Assembly: GCA_012960755.1 (NCBI GenBank)
Contig: DUAT01000057.1
Coordinates: 229,909 to 293,908 of the forward strand
DNA length: 64,000 nt
Source of the DNA: Gammaproteobacteria bacterium
GTDB lineage: Bacteria; Pseudomonadota; Gammaproteobacteria; Pseudomonadales; Azotimanducaceae_A
Reading direction: 5' to 3'
In this document: positions 27,469 through 36,916 of the stretch, piece by piece
Layout of the letters: every line of letters starts with the position of its first letter
Numbering within the stretch: the stretch's first letter is position 1
Notes under the pieces: model-generated
What the model was told of the DNA's origin: nothing
Seen by the model: only the letters and a program-made list of their open reading frames with translations
Databases searched by the model: none
Position numbers and translations under genes: made by a program

Positions 27469-27927
27469 TTACTGATCAGTTAGCCGCACATTTTTTTGCA
27501 TGATGTAATTCGGTTTCCCATCCTTCACAAAATGCCCTGTAATTACAAGACCGGAATTGTGATTAAGCTGCACCATGGCCTTGTTACTCTGCTCGACATG
27601 GGTTTCCACCAACGAATAGACTGAGCCGAGCAGCCATCTGTGCTGTTGCGACATTAGTTTTTTCGCAATGCCCTGGTTTCGATAAACCGTATCAACACCA
27701 CCCAGCCAGCTGTAGTATCGACTTTCGGTAAATGCATAGCCAGCCTTGAAGCCGGTCAAATGTTTTCCATAAGCGGAAGTGAACACGGTCACATTCGGCA
27801 TGTTCTCCAGTCGCCACATGAGATAGTCGCGTCTCCCTGCAGGGAACACCAGTTGAAAAATTCGCAACAGTTCCCCGAGAAACGATTCGGAAAACGGTGG
27901 TTTTTGAAAATCAAGTTCTGGTTTCAT
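27469..27927 (-). CDS. GNAT-like acetyltransferase
   Basis: A 152-residue protein with a GNAT motif A, GGVDTVYRNQGIAKKLMSQQ, preceded by a beta strand at GFKAGYAFTESRYYSWLGG. The C-terminal segment VEQSNKAMVQLNHNSGLVITG with an Asn-x-x-Ala-like region fits motif B. The substrate is unknown. It sits between two sulfatase genes on the same strand, 58 bases upstream of the cytoplasmic sulfatase, and could modify a desulfated sugar or amine, but this is only a guess from context. Confidence 0.65.
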   Translation of the reverse strand: MKPELDFQKPPFSESFLGELLRIFQLVFPAGRRDYLMWRLENMPNVTVFTSAYGKHLTGFKAGYAFTESRYYSWLGGVDTVYRNQGIAKKLMSQQHRWLLGSVYSLVETHVEQSNKAMVQLNHNSGLVITGHFVKDGKPNYIMQKNVRLTDQ

Positions 27928-27976
27928 TTATTTGTCACGGTCGCTAACATTTACAATGATGAAAGCGAACCCCTGC

Positions 27977-29635
27977 TCAATAAGAAATAGGATGTTCAGG
28001 CATGATGACACCCACCTCAGCCGCGTAGCTTTCCCAGGCCGCGCTGAGTTGAGTCACGATCGCAGGGAATTCCAAAGCCACATCAGTCTGCTCTCCGGGA
28101 TCATCTTCAAGGTTGTGCAGTTCCCACTCGCCAGTACCGTAGGGTGGTTCCATCGACAACAGTTTCCATGTGCCGCGCTGTACAGCCCGACGACCGTAGA
28201 CTTCAAAGCTGATGGTTTCATCCACGGAGTGCACCGGTTCTTCTCCCCCCCGTAAACGTGTCAGCAAGGAGTGACCACGATATTGCTCGCTCAAGGGGCC
28301 ATTGGCAATCTCCATGAAGGTGGGAGCCAGATCCATGACAGTCATGTAGGCAGAATCGATAGAACCGAGGTTCTTATCGGGAAAATGGATAAATGCCGGG
28401 ACCCGAATCCCTCCCTCGGACATGCGCGCCTTGGTGAGCCGAAACGGCGCCATGGCAGCCCGGGCCCAGCCTTCCCCGGTGGTCACATAAGAGTTTCTTG
28501 ATCCAATATTCGCTACCGTATTGTCAAAATTTTCAGCAAGCCAGTTCTGCAGCCTGGGCAGTTCCTCAATGGCATGACCTTCAGCGCCATTGTCAGACAT
28601 AAACACAATGATGGTATTTTCCAGATAGCCCTGTTCGTCCAGGAATGAAAGCAGGCGCCCGACATTCTGATCGACACCCTCCACCATGGCAGCGTAAGTA
28701 TCCATGCGAGCCACATATCCTGCTTGCTGATCCGGTGTGAGTTCAGACCATGATTTTAATCCTGGCGTACTCTTCACGGCGACCGAACCCGTGGGTACTA
28801 CGCCCTCCCGGATAGCGCCTGCCATGCGTAACTCGAGCAATTCATCATAGCCCATGGTGTAAGTCCCACGATGCTTCACCAGTAATTCTTCCGGTGCCTG
28901 TAGTGGCCAATGGGGAGCCGTGTAGGCCAGATAGGCGAAAAACGGTGAATCCTGATCCTCGTCTGATTCGATAAACTCGATCATCCTGTCAGTCAAATCC
29001 ACTGACGAATAGAAATCTTCAGGGAGCGTCGTATTTTGGTCGTCGAGGCGCCATTCCGCCTTTTCTAAAGCCGGAAACAATGGCGTTTCATCAAAATGAC
29101 TCGCGCCACCATGTAACAACACAAAAGAGCGATCGAATCCACGGGCGCCAGGCAGGTATTCAGTTTCATGCCCCAGGTGCCACTTGCCTGTCATATAGGT
29201 CCTGTAACCAACTTCCTTGAGCGAGGTTGCAACAGTTTTTACCGTTTTGGATATCCTGTTCTGGTACCCTGGCTGTCCCCGCTGGTTTTCTGTGGCCAGG
29301 TTGCCCTGACTACCCATACCTGCCAGATGATTATCAGTGCCACTCAACAACATGGAACGGGTAGGTGCACAGCTCGCAGAACTATGGAAGTTACTCAAAC
29401 GTATGCCATTTCGAGCGAGGGTATCCAGGTTGGGGGTCGACATCTCGCCGCCGAATGACCCGAGATCTGTGAATCCCAGGTCGTCCGCGACAATAAGCAG
29501 TATGTTGGCCCGGTCCAATGGTGACTCATCTTCGGGTGTTGCATCGCGTACCGGGTTGCACCCTACAATGAGCAGGAGCCCTGCGACCAGGACCATCCCA
29601 AGTACAACCACCTGCGTCTTCTGCACCACGGCCAC
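27977..29635 (-). CDS. Lipoprotein arylsulfatase (formylglycine type)
   Basis: A sulfatase of about 552 residues. After a short start comes a hydrophobic signal VVVLGMVLVAGLLLIVGC with a lipobox-like L-I-V-G-C, suggesting a membrane lipoprotein. The catalytic domain has ILLIVADDLGFTDLGSFGG, the formylglycine motif CAPTR in SASCAPTRSMLLSG and the strand NTIIVFMSDNGAEGHA. The pattern is that of arylsulfatase A-type enzymes exposed in the periplasm. The frame is open to 29716, but a GTG at 29635 with GAGG upstream gives a proper lipoprotein signal; this choice is uncertain. It diverges from ppa. Confidence 0.85.
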   Translation of the reverse strand: MAVVQKTQVVVLGMVLVAGLLLIVGCNPVRDATPEDESPLDRANILLIVADDLGFTDLGSFGGEMSTPNLDTLARNGIRLSNFHSSASCAPTRSMLLSGTDNHLAGMGSQGNLATENQRGQPGYQNRISKTVKTVATSLKEVGYRTYMTGKWHLGHETEYLPGARGFDRSFVLLHGGASHFDETPLFPALEKAEWRLDDQNTTLPEDFYSSVDLTDRMIEFIESDEDQDSPFFAYLAYTAPHWPLQAPEELLVKHRGTYTMGYDELLELRMAGAIREGVVPTGSVAVKSTPGLKSWSELTPDQQAGYVARMDTYAAMVEGVDQNVGRLLSFLDEQGYLENTIIVFMSDNGAEGHAIEELPRLQNWLAENFDNTVANIGSRNSYVTTGEGWARAAMAPFRLTKARMSEGGIRVPAFIHFPDKNLGSIDSAYMTVMDLAPTFMEIANGPLSEQYRGHSLLTRLRGGEEPVHSVDETISFEVYGRRAVQRGTWKLLSMEPPYGTGEWELHNLEDDPGEQTDVALEFPAIVTQLSAAWESYAAEVGVIMPEHPISY

Positions 29636-29773
29636 GATCCTCTGCAATTTGCTTTTCCGGTGATACTGCCCGAGTCTGCAACAGCGGGCAAGTAGATAGA
29701 AGATAGTAAATAACACTTGATTTGCATATCCTCGATCACAATAATGCGCGCCAACTCGAACGGAGCTTTTACC

Positions 29774-30301
29774 ATGCGAATAGAGGCCATTCCCCCTGGC
29801 AACAACGCACCTGACGATATTAACGTCATCATCGAAGTGCCCGTGGGTGGCGAGCCCATCAAGTACGAGATGGACAAGATTTCCGGTGCCCTGTTTGTTG
29901 ACCGTTACCTGTATACATCAATGCGATACCCTGGAAACTATGGTTTTGTACCGAACACATTGTCGGACGATGGTGACCCGGTGGATGTGATCGTTGCCAG
30001 CACCCGGGCTATAACACCGGGCGCGGTCATGAACTGTCGCCCTGTGGGTGTACTGAAGATGGCAGACGAAGCAGGTGGCGATGAGAAGATCGTCGCCGTG
30101 CCCACCTCCAAACTAACCCGGCGGTATGAAAACGTGAAGAACCACACCGACCTGCCGGTAATAACCTTGCAACAGATTGAGCATTTTTTTCAGCACTACA
30201 AGGATCTGGAAGCAGAGAAGTGGGTCAAGATAGAGGGCTGGGGCAATGCGGAAGAAGCCAAGGCCCTGGTTCAGTTGGCGATTGACCGCTTTAACAAATA
30301 A
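29774..30301 (+). CDS. ppa: Inorganic diphosphatase
   Basis: A 175-residue family I soluble pyrophosphatase that removes PPi made in biosynthesis. Landmarks: [34 protein letters not shown] with the metal-binding Asp cluster, [15 protein letters not shown] and the C-terminal [13 protein letters not shown]. The ATG at 29774 has CGGAG eight bases upstream; the extra 19 codons before it are not family-like. Its stop overlaps the ABC exporter start by one base (TAATG). Pairing of ppa with an Atm1-like exporter is not a standard arrangement. Confidence 0.95.
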   Translation: MRIEAIPPGNNAPDDINVIIEVPVGGEPIKYEMDKISGALFVDRYLYTSMRYPGNYGFVPNTLSDDGDPVDVIVASTRAITPGAVMNCRPVGVLKMADEAGGDEKIVAVPTSKLTRRYENVKNHTDLPVITLQQIEHFFQHYKDLEAEKWVKIEGWGNAEEAKALVQLAIDRFNK

Positions 30302-32133
30302 TGAACTTACCCTGGCGCTATTTCTCAAATTTCTTTCTCTCCAGGGAAGACTGGCAAACCCTGAAATTGCTGGTCCCATTCTTCTCGGAATACCGCTATC
30401 GAATTCTACTGGCACTGGGAATATTAATTGTAGTCACTGCAGCAACACTGGTGATTCCGTTTTTATTAAAGGCGATCGTCAACAGCCTCAATGGCCCGGA
30501 TCAGTTGACAACCCTGCTGATTGCTTTGCCACTCAGTCTCATAGCCGCCTATGCTTTTGTACGTTTTGTGAGTGTTGCACTACGGGAACTGACTCTGGCC
30601 GTCTATGGCACCGTGACGGTTCGAGCGATGCGGCGGGTTTCCCTGAAAGTACTAAGGCACCTGCACAATCTTGACCTGGACTATCACCTGTCGAGACGTA
30701 CCGGTGGTATAACCCGGGATATGGATCGTGGTGTCAGTGCCATCGCTGCCCTGCTCCGAATCCTGACCTTTCAGATTCTCAACATGTTCCTGGGCGTTGG
30801 TGGTGTCACTATTGTTCTCTTTACCACTTACCACTGGTCCTACGCCGCCATCATATTGGTAGCAGTCATTTTCTATTCAACCTACACGGTAAAGGTAACG
30901 AACTGGCGAACACCCTTTATTCGAGAATCCAACGACGCCAATTCCCGTGCGAATACCCGCGCTGTCGATAGTCTGATCAACTATGAAACCGTCAAGTACT
31001 TTGGCAACGAAGAAATTGAAGCCGGGAAATACGACGCCGACCTGACGATATGGGAAAACGCAAGACGCCGAAACCGTTATTCCCTGGCCGGCCTGAACGC
31101 CGGGCAGTCCTTTTTCGTCCATGCCGGTATGTTCGGCATGATGCTTCTGGCGGCGCAGCAGGTTATCCAGGGTGAAATAGATATCGGCGACCTGGTTGCG
31201 ATCAACGCATTTGCCGTGCAGGTGTTTATGCCTTTGAACCAGTTGGGTGGTATTTACCGGGAGCTAAAACGTTGCTTTACCGATGTTGAGCGCATGTTTG
31301 ACATTCTTAACACCCAACCCGGGATTGAAAACAAACCTGATGCTGTTCCGCTGGAAAATGTTGCCGGACGCATTGAATTCAACAACGCCTCATTTAGTTA
31401 TGACGGCAAGCGAAATATTCTTAACAATGTAACTTTTACGATTGAGCCAAAACAAACCGTCGCATTGGTGGGTCCCAGTGGTGCGGGGAAATCTACCATT
31501 GCCCGGTTGTTATTTCGTTTCTACGACATTGATAGCGGTTCTATTAAAATAGATCAACACAACATAGAAGATCTTGACCTGGCCAGTTTGCGGCAGGCAA
31601 TTGGGACCGTCCCCCAGGACGCCACCTTATTTAACACCAGTCTTTTCGAAAATATTCAATACGGTGATATAGACGCCTCGTTTGAGCAGGTGATGCAGGC
31701 TGTTTCCCTGGCTAACCTCGATGAATTGGTCCAGCGCTTACCCGATGGTCTCGATACGGTGGTGGGTGAACGTGGTTTGAAGCTTTCCGGTGGCGAGAAA
31801 CAAAGGGTCGCCATCGCCCGTGCAATCCTGAAACGACCTGCATTCCTGATATTTGATGAAGCCACTTCTTCCCTCGACTCGGTTTCTGAGATTGCCATCA
31901 TGGATGCTATCAACGATGTCTCTGCGGGACATACCACCATCATCATTGCCCATCGACTGTCCACCATTGCCAATGCAGACAGCATCATCGTCATCGACAA
32001 TGGCCTGGTCGCAGAAACCGGCACTCATATGCAACTTCTTTCCCAAAACGGACTATACCGAAGACTCTGGGATACCCAACAGGAAGAATTACAAGCACAG
32101 GATTCTCCAAAGCACGCCATCAGGGAAGTCTGA
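30301..32133 (+). CDS. Atm1/ABCB7-type ABC exporter (fused permease and ATPase)
   Basis: A 610-residue half-transporter. Residues about 1 to 330 form a six-helix ABC type 1 exporter membrane domain (start YRYRILLALGILIVVTAATL), and the rest is the nucleotide-binding domain: Walker A GPSGAGKST at about 391, the signature LSGGEKQRVAIARA, Walker B FLIFDEATSSLD and the H-loop IIIAHRLST. The membrane part resembles Atm1/HMT1, which export glutathione-linked or iron-sulfur related thiols or heavy metals, a substrate inferred by family only. It would work as a homodimer in the inner membrane. Translation is coupled to ppa by a TAATG overlap and a sulfatase follows two bases later. Confidence 0.9.
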   Translation: MNLPWRYFSNFFLSREDWQTLKLLVPFFSEYRYRILLALGILIVVTAATLVIPFLLKAIVNSLNGPDQLTTLLIALPLSLIAAYAFVRFVSVALRELTLAVYGTVTVRAMRRVSLKVLRHLHNLDLDYHLSRRTGGITRDMDRGVSAIAALLRILTFQILNMFLGVGGVTIVLFTTYHWSYAAIILVAVIFYSTYTVKVTNWRTPFIRESNDANSRANTRAVDSLINYETVKYFGNEEIEAGKYDADLTIWENARRRNRYSLAGLNAGQSFFVHAGMFGMMLLAAQQVIQGEIDIGDLVAINAFAVQVFMPLNQLGGIYRELKRCFTDVERMFDILNTQPGIENKPDAVPLENVAGRIEFNNASFSYDGKRNILNNVTFTIEPKQTVALVGPSGAGKSTIARLLFRFYDIDSGSIKIDQHNIEDLDLASLRQAIGTVPQDATLFNTSLFENIQYGDIDASFEQVMQAVSLANLDELVQRLPDGLDTVVGERGLKLSGGEKQRVAIARAILKRPAFLIFDEATSSLDSVSEIAIMDAINDVSAGHTTIIIAHRLSTIANADSIIVIDNGLVAETGTHMQLLSQNGLYRRLWDTQQEELQAQDSPKHAIREV

Positions 32134-32135
32134 CT

Positions 32136-33680
32136 ATGCAAGAGAAGCAAGAGAAGCAAAAGAACCTGTTATTTATCACGGCTGACCAGTGGCGCGGGGA
32201 GTGTCTCTCAACACTCGGGCACAAGGTCCAGACGCCAGTGCTCGATGAACTGGCAAAAACTGGCGTGCTTTTCAAGAACCATTTCGCCAATGCCGTACCC
32301 TGTGGTCCGTCCCGGGCCAGTCTTCACACCGGCATGTACCTGCAGAACCACAGATCCAGCACCAACGGAACCCCACTCGATGCCCGCCATACTAATTGGG
32401 CGCTGGAGGTCCGCAAGCAGGGATTTGACCCTGTACTATTCGGCTACACGGATACTGCCAATGATCCGCGGCTTTTTGACCCCGACGATGCCATTTTAAA
32501 ATCCTATGAGGGTCCGCTACCCGGGATTAACCCAATCACCATGATGGGTACCTTTCCCGACGCCTGGGCAGCCTGGTTAAGTGAAAAAGGTTATGCAATC
32601 CCCTCCCCCAACTGGCGCCTGTATATGGGTAAAAATGGATTGGAATATGAAGCAGGGGGGGACACAGCTGCACCTCTGGATATACCGAAGGAACACCATG
32701 ATACCTGGTTTATGGTAGACGAAGTGATGGGATATCTGGATCAACACCCGCGCCATGAGCAGGGGTTCTGTGTTCACCTGTCCCTGCTTCGTCCTCACCC
32801 ACCCTGGGTTGCGCCTGAACCATACAACAGCATGTATCCGCCGCAAACCGTCAATGACTATGTGCGGCGTGACACAGTCGCCCTCGAGAGCAAGCAGCAT
32901 CCGTGGCTCGAACACACGCTACAACAACGACAATCCGCCGCGCCTGAAAACCAGAAAAAGCTCGCACGGCTAAAATCGTCCTACTTTGGATTAATGTCAG
33001 AAGTCGATGCCAACCTGGGTCGCCTGTTTGACTATTTAAAGGAGAAAGATCTCTGGGACCAGACGATGGTCATATTCACGTCGGATCACGGCGAGCAAAT
33101 TGGTGATCATCATCTGCTGGGTAAGATGGGCTACTTCGACCAGTCGTACCACATCCCGCTGATCATTCGTGACCCGGGCCAGCAAGCCGATGCCACCCGC
33201 GGCAAAATCCTGGGTAAATTTACCGAAAACATAGACATCATGCCAACCCTGCTCGAATGGCTTGGCGTTGATCTGCCAGAGCAATGTGATGGCATGTCGC
33301 TGTTATCCACTACCCGGACGGGCGAGTTCCCTCGAAACTGGCGTACAGAGGCGCACTGGGAGTTTGATTTCAGAAGCATCGACAAGGGTGAGGACCTGGA
33401 GCAATCGCTGGGGCTGACACACCATCAATGCTCACTCAACGTTATCCGCAGTACCGATTACAAATATGTCCACTTTACGCATCTGCCACCCTTGTTTTTC
33501 GATCTGCGAAACGATCCCCGGGAGTTCGTCAACCAGGCCAACAACCCCGAGTATCAATCACGAGTACTGACTTACGCCCAGAAAATGCTCTCCTGGCGTA
33601 TGAATCACGACGAACAAACGCTGACCCATCTAACACTGACAGATGATGGAGTAGTATCCAGACCCGTGGCAAGATATTAA
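32136..33680 (+). CDS. Sulfatase (formylglycine type)
   Basis: A 514-residue cytoplasmic-looking sulfatase. It has LLFITADQWRGECLSTLGH, the C-x-P-x-R-like motif CGPSR in AVPCGPSRASLHTGMYLQ, and MVIFTSDHGEQIGDHHLLGK with metal ligands. No signal peptide is seen. The start follows the ABC exporter stop by two bases, in the same operon, so ppa, exporter and sulfatase may be expressed together. The messenger just after the start repeats AGAGAAGCA, giving a Gln/Lys-rich N-terminus (EKQEKQK). It ends in a four-base overlap with the convergent hydrolase. Desulfation or phosphonate ester cleavage is possible. Confidence 0.85.
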   Translation: MQEKQEKQKNLLFITADQWRGECLSTLGHKVQTPVLDELAKTGVLFKNHFANAVPCGPSRASLHTGMYLQNHRSSTNGTPLDARHTNWALEVRKQGFDPVLFGYTDTANDPRLFDPDDAILKSYEGPLPGINPITMMGTFPDAWAAWLSEKGYAIPSPNWRLYMGKNGLEYEAGGDTAAPLDIPKEHHDTWFMVDEVMGYLDQHPRHEQGFCVHLSLLRPHPPWVAPEPYNSMYPPQTVNDYVRRDTVALESKQHPWLEHTLQQRQSAAPENQKKLARLKSSYFGLMSEVDANLGRLFDYLKEKDLWDQTMVIFTSDHGEQIGDHHLLGKMGYFDQSYHIPLIIRDPGQQADATRGKILGKFTENIDIMPTLLEWLGVDLPEQCDGMSLLSTTRTGEFPRNWRTEAHWEFDFRSIDKGEDLEQSLGLTHHQCSLNVIRSTDYKYVHFTHLPPLFFDLRNDPREFVNQANNPEYQSRVLTYAQKMLSWRMNHDEQTLTHLTLTDDGVVSRPVARY

Positions 33681-34549
33681 AAAATGTGTGCTTCTACCCA
33701 CTCAACACATCTGGCATTGAACAACGCGGCCGCCTCATATTGCATCCAGTGCCCTGTACCCGGCACGACTTCAAATTGAACGTCGGGTCTGATTTCACGC
33801 ACCTTTTCTTCCCGAGTTGATATATTCGGATACGCTGCCGCGTCAAACTCACCATACAGTACCAACAAGGGCGCAATGGCTCGCTGCAGTCCGTCTAGAA
33901 CGAATGTGCCGGTGCCAAATCGCGGGCTCCTGAATCTTGCCCGGTTGGTATTTTCGGTTTGCAGGTAAACTGCAAAGTCATCAATTTTCTTTCGGTCATA
34001 AATCATCAGTCGCGCCAGATTCTCCTTGTTGGCGTTGTGAATTTCTTCTGCTGACATCCCGGCGGATCGGGGAATCAGCGGTTTCATTAATATTCGCCGG
34101 GGCATATCCCCCATGGAAGCCGGACCAATCAGTATCTGTGACTTGACCTGATCCTGATGCATCGCCGCCAACAGCGACGCAACCACACACCCCCAGGAAA
34201 ACGCCACAAGATGATAACGCCTGTCGCCAATAATCTGTTCGATGCCTTTGGCGACCCAATCGACCGCATCCTGGGGCTGGTATCCTTCCGCCAGGCTGGC
34301 CGCATCACCCAGCCCGGGGAGATCTGGCACGATGACTTCGTAGTAGGCGGACAAGGCCTCGATGTTTCGAACCCAATGGGTCCAGGAACCCGAACCACCG
34401 TGGAACAGCACCAGTACTTCACCGGTAATCCCCTCGTCGCCATAGGGGCGCCAGATACGAAACGGCATACTACCCTCGTTACAAGGTGTTTCGATAAGCT
34501 CGCTTTTCTGTGAAATTGTTTCAAGGTTTTGTTTGAACTGCGCTATCAA
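33677..34549 (-). CDS. Alpha/beta hydrolase
   Basis: A 290-residue alpha/beta hydrolase of the lipase/haloperoxidase-like class. The nucleophile elbow is VAFSWGCVVASLL with Ser in S-W-G; the acidic residue may lie in YGEFDAAAYP and the His in PGTGHWMQYEAAALF. The N-terminal VLVLFHGGSGSWTHWVRNIE is the oxyanion strand. A TTG start at 34549 with GGAG about seven bases upstream is favoured because the only nearby GTG runs into a stop at once. It is convergent with the sulfatase. The substrate is unknown; ester hydrolysis is likely. Confidence 0.85.
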   Translation of the reverse strand: MIAQFKQNLETISQKSELIETPCNEGSMPFRIWRPYGDEGITGEVLVLFHGGSGSWTHWVRNIEALSAYYEVIVPDLPGLGDAASLAEGYQPQDAVDWVAKGIEQIIGDRRYHLVAFSWGCVVASLLAAMHQDQVKSQILIGPASMGDMPRRILMKPLIPRSAGMSAEEIHNANKENLARLMIYDRKKIDDFAVYLQTENTNRARFRSPRFGTGTFVLDGLQRAIAPLLVLYGEFDAAAYPNISTREEKVREIRPDVQFEVVPGTGHWMQYEAAALFNARCVEWVEAHIF

Positions 34550-34692
34550 TTCACGGCTCCATCAATGTTGTTTTTACCAACTGTATTTCAAACCAGGTTC
34601 CAATCGATAGCTGTGTTTTCACGTCAATGAAGAACCCTGGGGATTCACTGGGAGGCATTTGTTAAATACTTATCGCTTCTCAACAGATGAAA

Positions 34693-35928
34693 TTAATCGG
34701 TCATCTGCCTCTGACGCGCATTAAACCTTTGTATGGTCTGCACCAGAATTAGCAGACAAACAAACCCTGTAATCGGTGCGAGACCAGCGAGTGTATTATA
34801 GCCGCCGGTTTCCACCAGTATACCGCCTACGGCAGCACCGGGTGCTGCACCAAGCCACCAGACGGCATCCGTCGCAACAACCCAGCGTCCCCGATCATCC
34901 ATTTCAGCCAGAACGCCTAGCATATAGGGGACCAGGAAGTAATAAGCAATATTCCAGCCCAGGTAGCTCGCTGCGAACAAAATTGGAATGGAGCCAAGTG
35001 CAAGTGTAGACGCAAAGAGGGCATTGAGAATGATGCCGATGATTATAGGGCGCAAATTGCCGTAACGATTCCCCATCCAGGCAGCCAGGACTCCGCCTGA
35101 CAGCCCAAGAAAGGCTGACACTCCCAGTATCTCGCCTATACCGTATTCTTCCAATCCTGTACGCAATCCAAATTGCTCGAGAAACACCTGGGTTGCGCCC
35201 TGGCCAATTTCGTAGATGAACAGCGCTAGCATCGCCAGCAGCGCAAAGCGCGCGTTGGGGGCGCCTCGTACTCCGAGGCGCTCTGTCAGGCGTTCAAATA
35301 AGGACAAATCTTGCGTTAACGCCGTGCTTTCCTGCACAGCTTCATGAGGGCGCGGTGGGTTTAACCATACGATCATCGGCAGGAACAACACAACAGCAGC
35401 GGCCATACCGTAGTAACCCCCTGCAGACCCATAAGGCACTGTCAGGTAGGGCACTACCATGACCTGTACTGCGGCGATCAAACCCCAACTTATACCGACG
35501 ATGGCGAAGATGCGCTGAGGGTTCAGGGAAGATGCTGCTGAGGCTGTACCGGCAGCGCCAATCATGCCACCGGCAAATCCTGCCAGCAGCCGAGTCACTC
35601 TGAGCACTTCAAAGTTATCGGTGTACGCTGAAATTAGATTGACAGTGATCAGTATCAACCCGCCCACTGCAGCAGCCTTCACGCGGGAAACTCGCGAAAG
35701 TGGTCCAGCAACAAATAGCGCAGCCAGCGCATAGACAGTCAGTTCCTGGGTAAACATGACGCCCACGTCGATCTCACCGAGATCATAATGCGACATAAGC
35801 GGGCCCAGCATCTGGGCCTGCGCGTAGTAACTCATCTGTGCCAGGAACCAGCACGCGGTACAGGAAATCAGGGTTTGAATATAGGATCTGGACGCAGAAG
35901 CATCCGAGATGCGAGAAAGGCTGCTCAT
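34693..35928 (-). CDS. MFS transporter
   Basis: A major facilitator superfamily protein of about 411 residues with roughly 12 membrane helices (for example ACWFLAQMSYYAQAQ and VTRLLAGFAGGMIGAAGTAS). The first 17 residues of the open frame are basic and non-homologous, so I start at MSSLSRISD (35928). The substrate is not evident; MFS family 1 assignment only. The gene stands alone, with 143 bases to the hydrolase start on the same strand and a 390-base gap upstream. Confidence 0.8.
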   Translation of the reverse strand: MSSLSRISDASASRSYIQTLISCTACWFLAQMSYYAQAQMLGPLMSHYDLGEIDVGVMFTQELTVYALAALFVAGPLSRVSRVKAAAVGGLILITVNLISAYTDNFEVLRVTRLLAGFAGGMIGAAGTASAASSLNPQRIFAIVGISWGLIAAVQVMVVPYLTVPYGSAGGYYGMAAAVVLFLPMIVWLNPPRPHEAVQESTALTQDLSLFERLTERLGVRGAPNARFALLAMLALFIYEIGQGATQVFLEQFGLRTGLEEYGIGEILGVSAFLGLSGGVLAAWMGNRYGNLRPIIIGIILNALFASTLALGSIPILFAASYLGWNIAYYFLVPYMLGVLAEMDDRGRWVVATDAVWWLGAAPGAAVGGILVETGGYNTLAGLAPITGFVCLLILVQTIQRFNARQRQMTD

Positions 35929-36320
35929 TTTTGTTTCAATTTTTTTGTGCGGGAGACGAGCGTAGCATAGAGAGAGCATAAATTATTGGGAACAGAGTCA
36001 TTAGTGTAGAACGTAAAAAAATTTATTCGTCCATGGTCACAGGATGGCGGTGTGAAGCAAATTGTGACAGATAAATTGCGAAGCCAGTGGTGGCGAACAT
36101 CGCGAATTGATTCACGACGATTCCCAATAGGCTAACAATAAAGCTGAGCGCGATAAACGATGAGTGACAGCAATCATTCACTCGATATGGGCAGTGATTT
36201 ATTGGTTCGCGCCACACTGGGATCGGCTTCGTGATCTGTGCCTATTGTATATTTTTGATCGATTCATGCGCCGAATTGTTGCAGAACGATGTTTAACTTG
36301 TCTGTACGCAAGGGCGTCCT
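35929..36320. other. 392-base gap without a secure gene
   Basis: This region lies between the MFS gene and the small membrane protein at 36321. It contains one doubtful minus-strand frame at 36023-36217 and an open frame on the plus strand that has no family look. No hairpin or repeat stands out. Confidence 0.5.
36023..36217 (-). CDS. Possible small membrane protein, unknown
   Basis: A 64-codon frame whose second half could form one hydrophobic helix (SFIALSFIVSLLGIVVNQFA) followed by ATTGFAIYLSQFASH. Its first part is unlike membrane proteins, and no clear ribosome site is seen. It is not recognised as any family. Either a real short membrane protein or a chance frame in the gap between the MFS and the DUF-like gene. 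Confidence 0.25.
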   Translation of the reverse strand: MWREPINHCPYRVNDCCHSSFIALSFIVSLLGIVVNQFAMFATTGFAIYLSQFASHRHPVTMDE

Positions 36321-36755
36321 ATGAATCCCCTATTGAGAATAGGCAAATTCCGCTTTAACCTGATCACCTTCATCGTCTTCTCTCTTCCGGCATCTTTCGT
36401 AATACTGGCGACGATACCTTTTGAGATTTTGCACCTCCGATGGGAGACGATCGGATGGTTAGCTAACGATTGGCGCGAGAAAGACGAGAATCCACTGTTG
36501 GCTTTTGTCTTGCTCTTGCCATGGCTTTTAGCTGCCATTCTCTTCATGATAGCAGGCGGCCTCGCGATACAGCCCTCTGCAGATGAGCTAAGGGCAGCGC
36601 TTGATCAATATGAAGAAATAGACGGTAAGGTGAATGCAAAGCAGCGAAAGCGAATTCTCGATCGAGGAGAACACCAGCGATCACCCCAGGCGTCTGTAAG
36701 CCATCAGATCAGCGTCCAATCAGACATTAGTCATCCAGCGCGCTTCAAGATCTGA
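36321..36755 (+). CDS. Small two-helix membrane protein, unknown
   Basis: A 144-residue protein with two hydrophobic segments: LITFIVFSLPASFVILATI near residue 14 and LLAFVLLLPWLLAAILFMIA near 59, followed by a hydrophilic tail rich in Gln, Arg and Ser (for example EEIDGKVNAKQRKRILDRGE). I do not recognise a family. Topology would be two membrane helices with the tail on one side. It is flanked by MFS genes on the other strand and is separated from its neighbours by more than 100 bases. Confidence 0.5.
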   Translation: MNPLLRIGKFRFNLITFIVFSLPASFVILATIPFEILHLRWETIGWLANDWREKDENPLLAFVLLLPWLLAAILFMIAGGLAIQPSADELRAALDQYEEIDGKVNAKQRKRILDRGEHQRSPQASVSHQISVQSDISHPARFKI

Positions 36756-36916
36756 TCCCAAAGATTCCCGATGCGGTTACTTTTGCAATCTTGGGAAAAT
36801 CCGTTTAACAGTTCCTTGTATCTTTCTTTTCACCGCATTCCAACAAAAGTCTGCCTGCCGCGTGCTGCTCACCGAGGATATGCAGCACAGACAAAAACTT
36901 GGCGACCTGAAAATAG

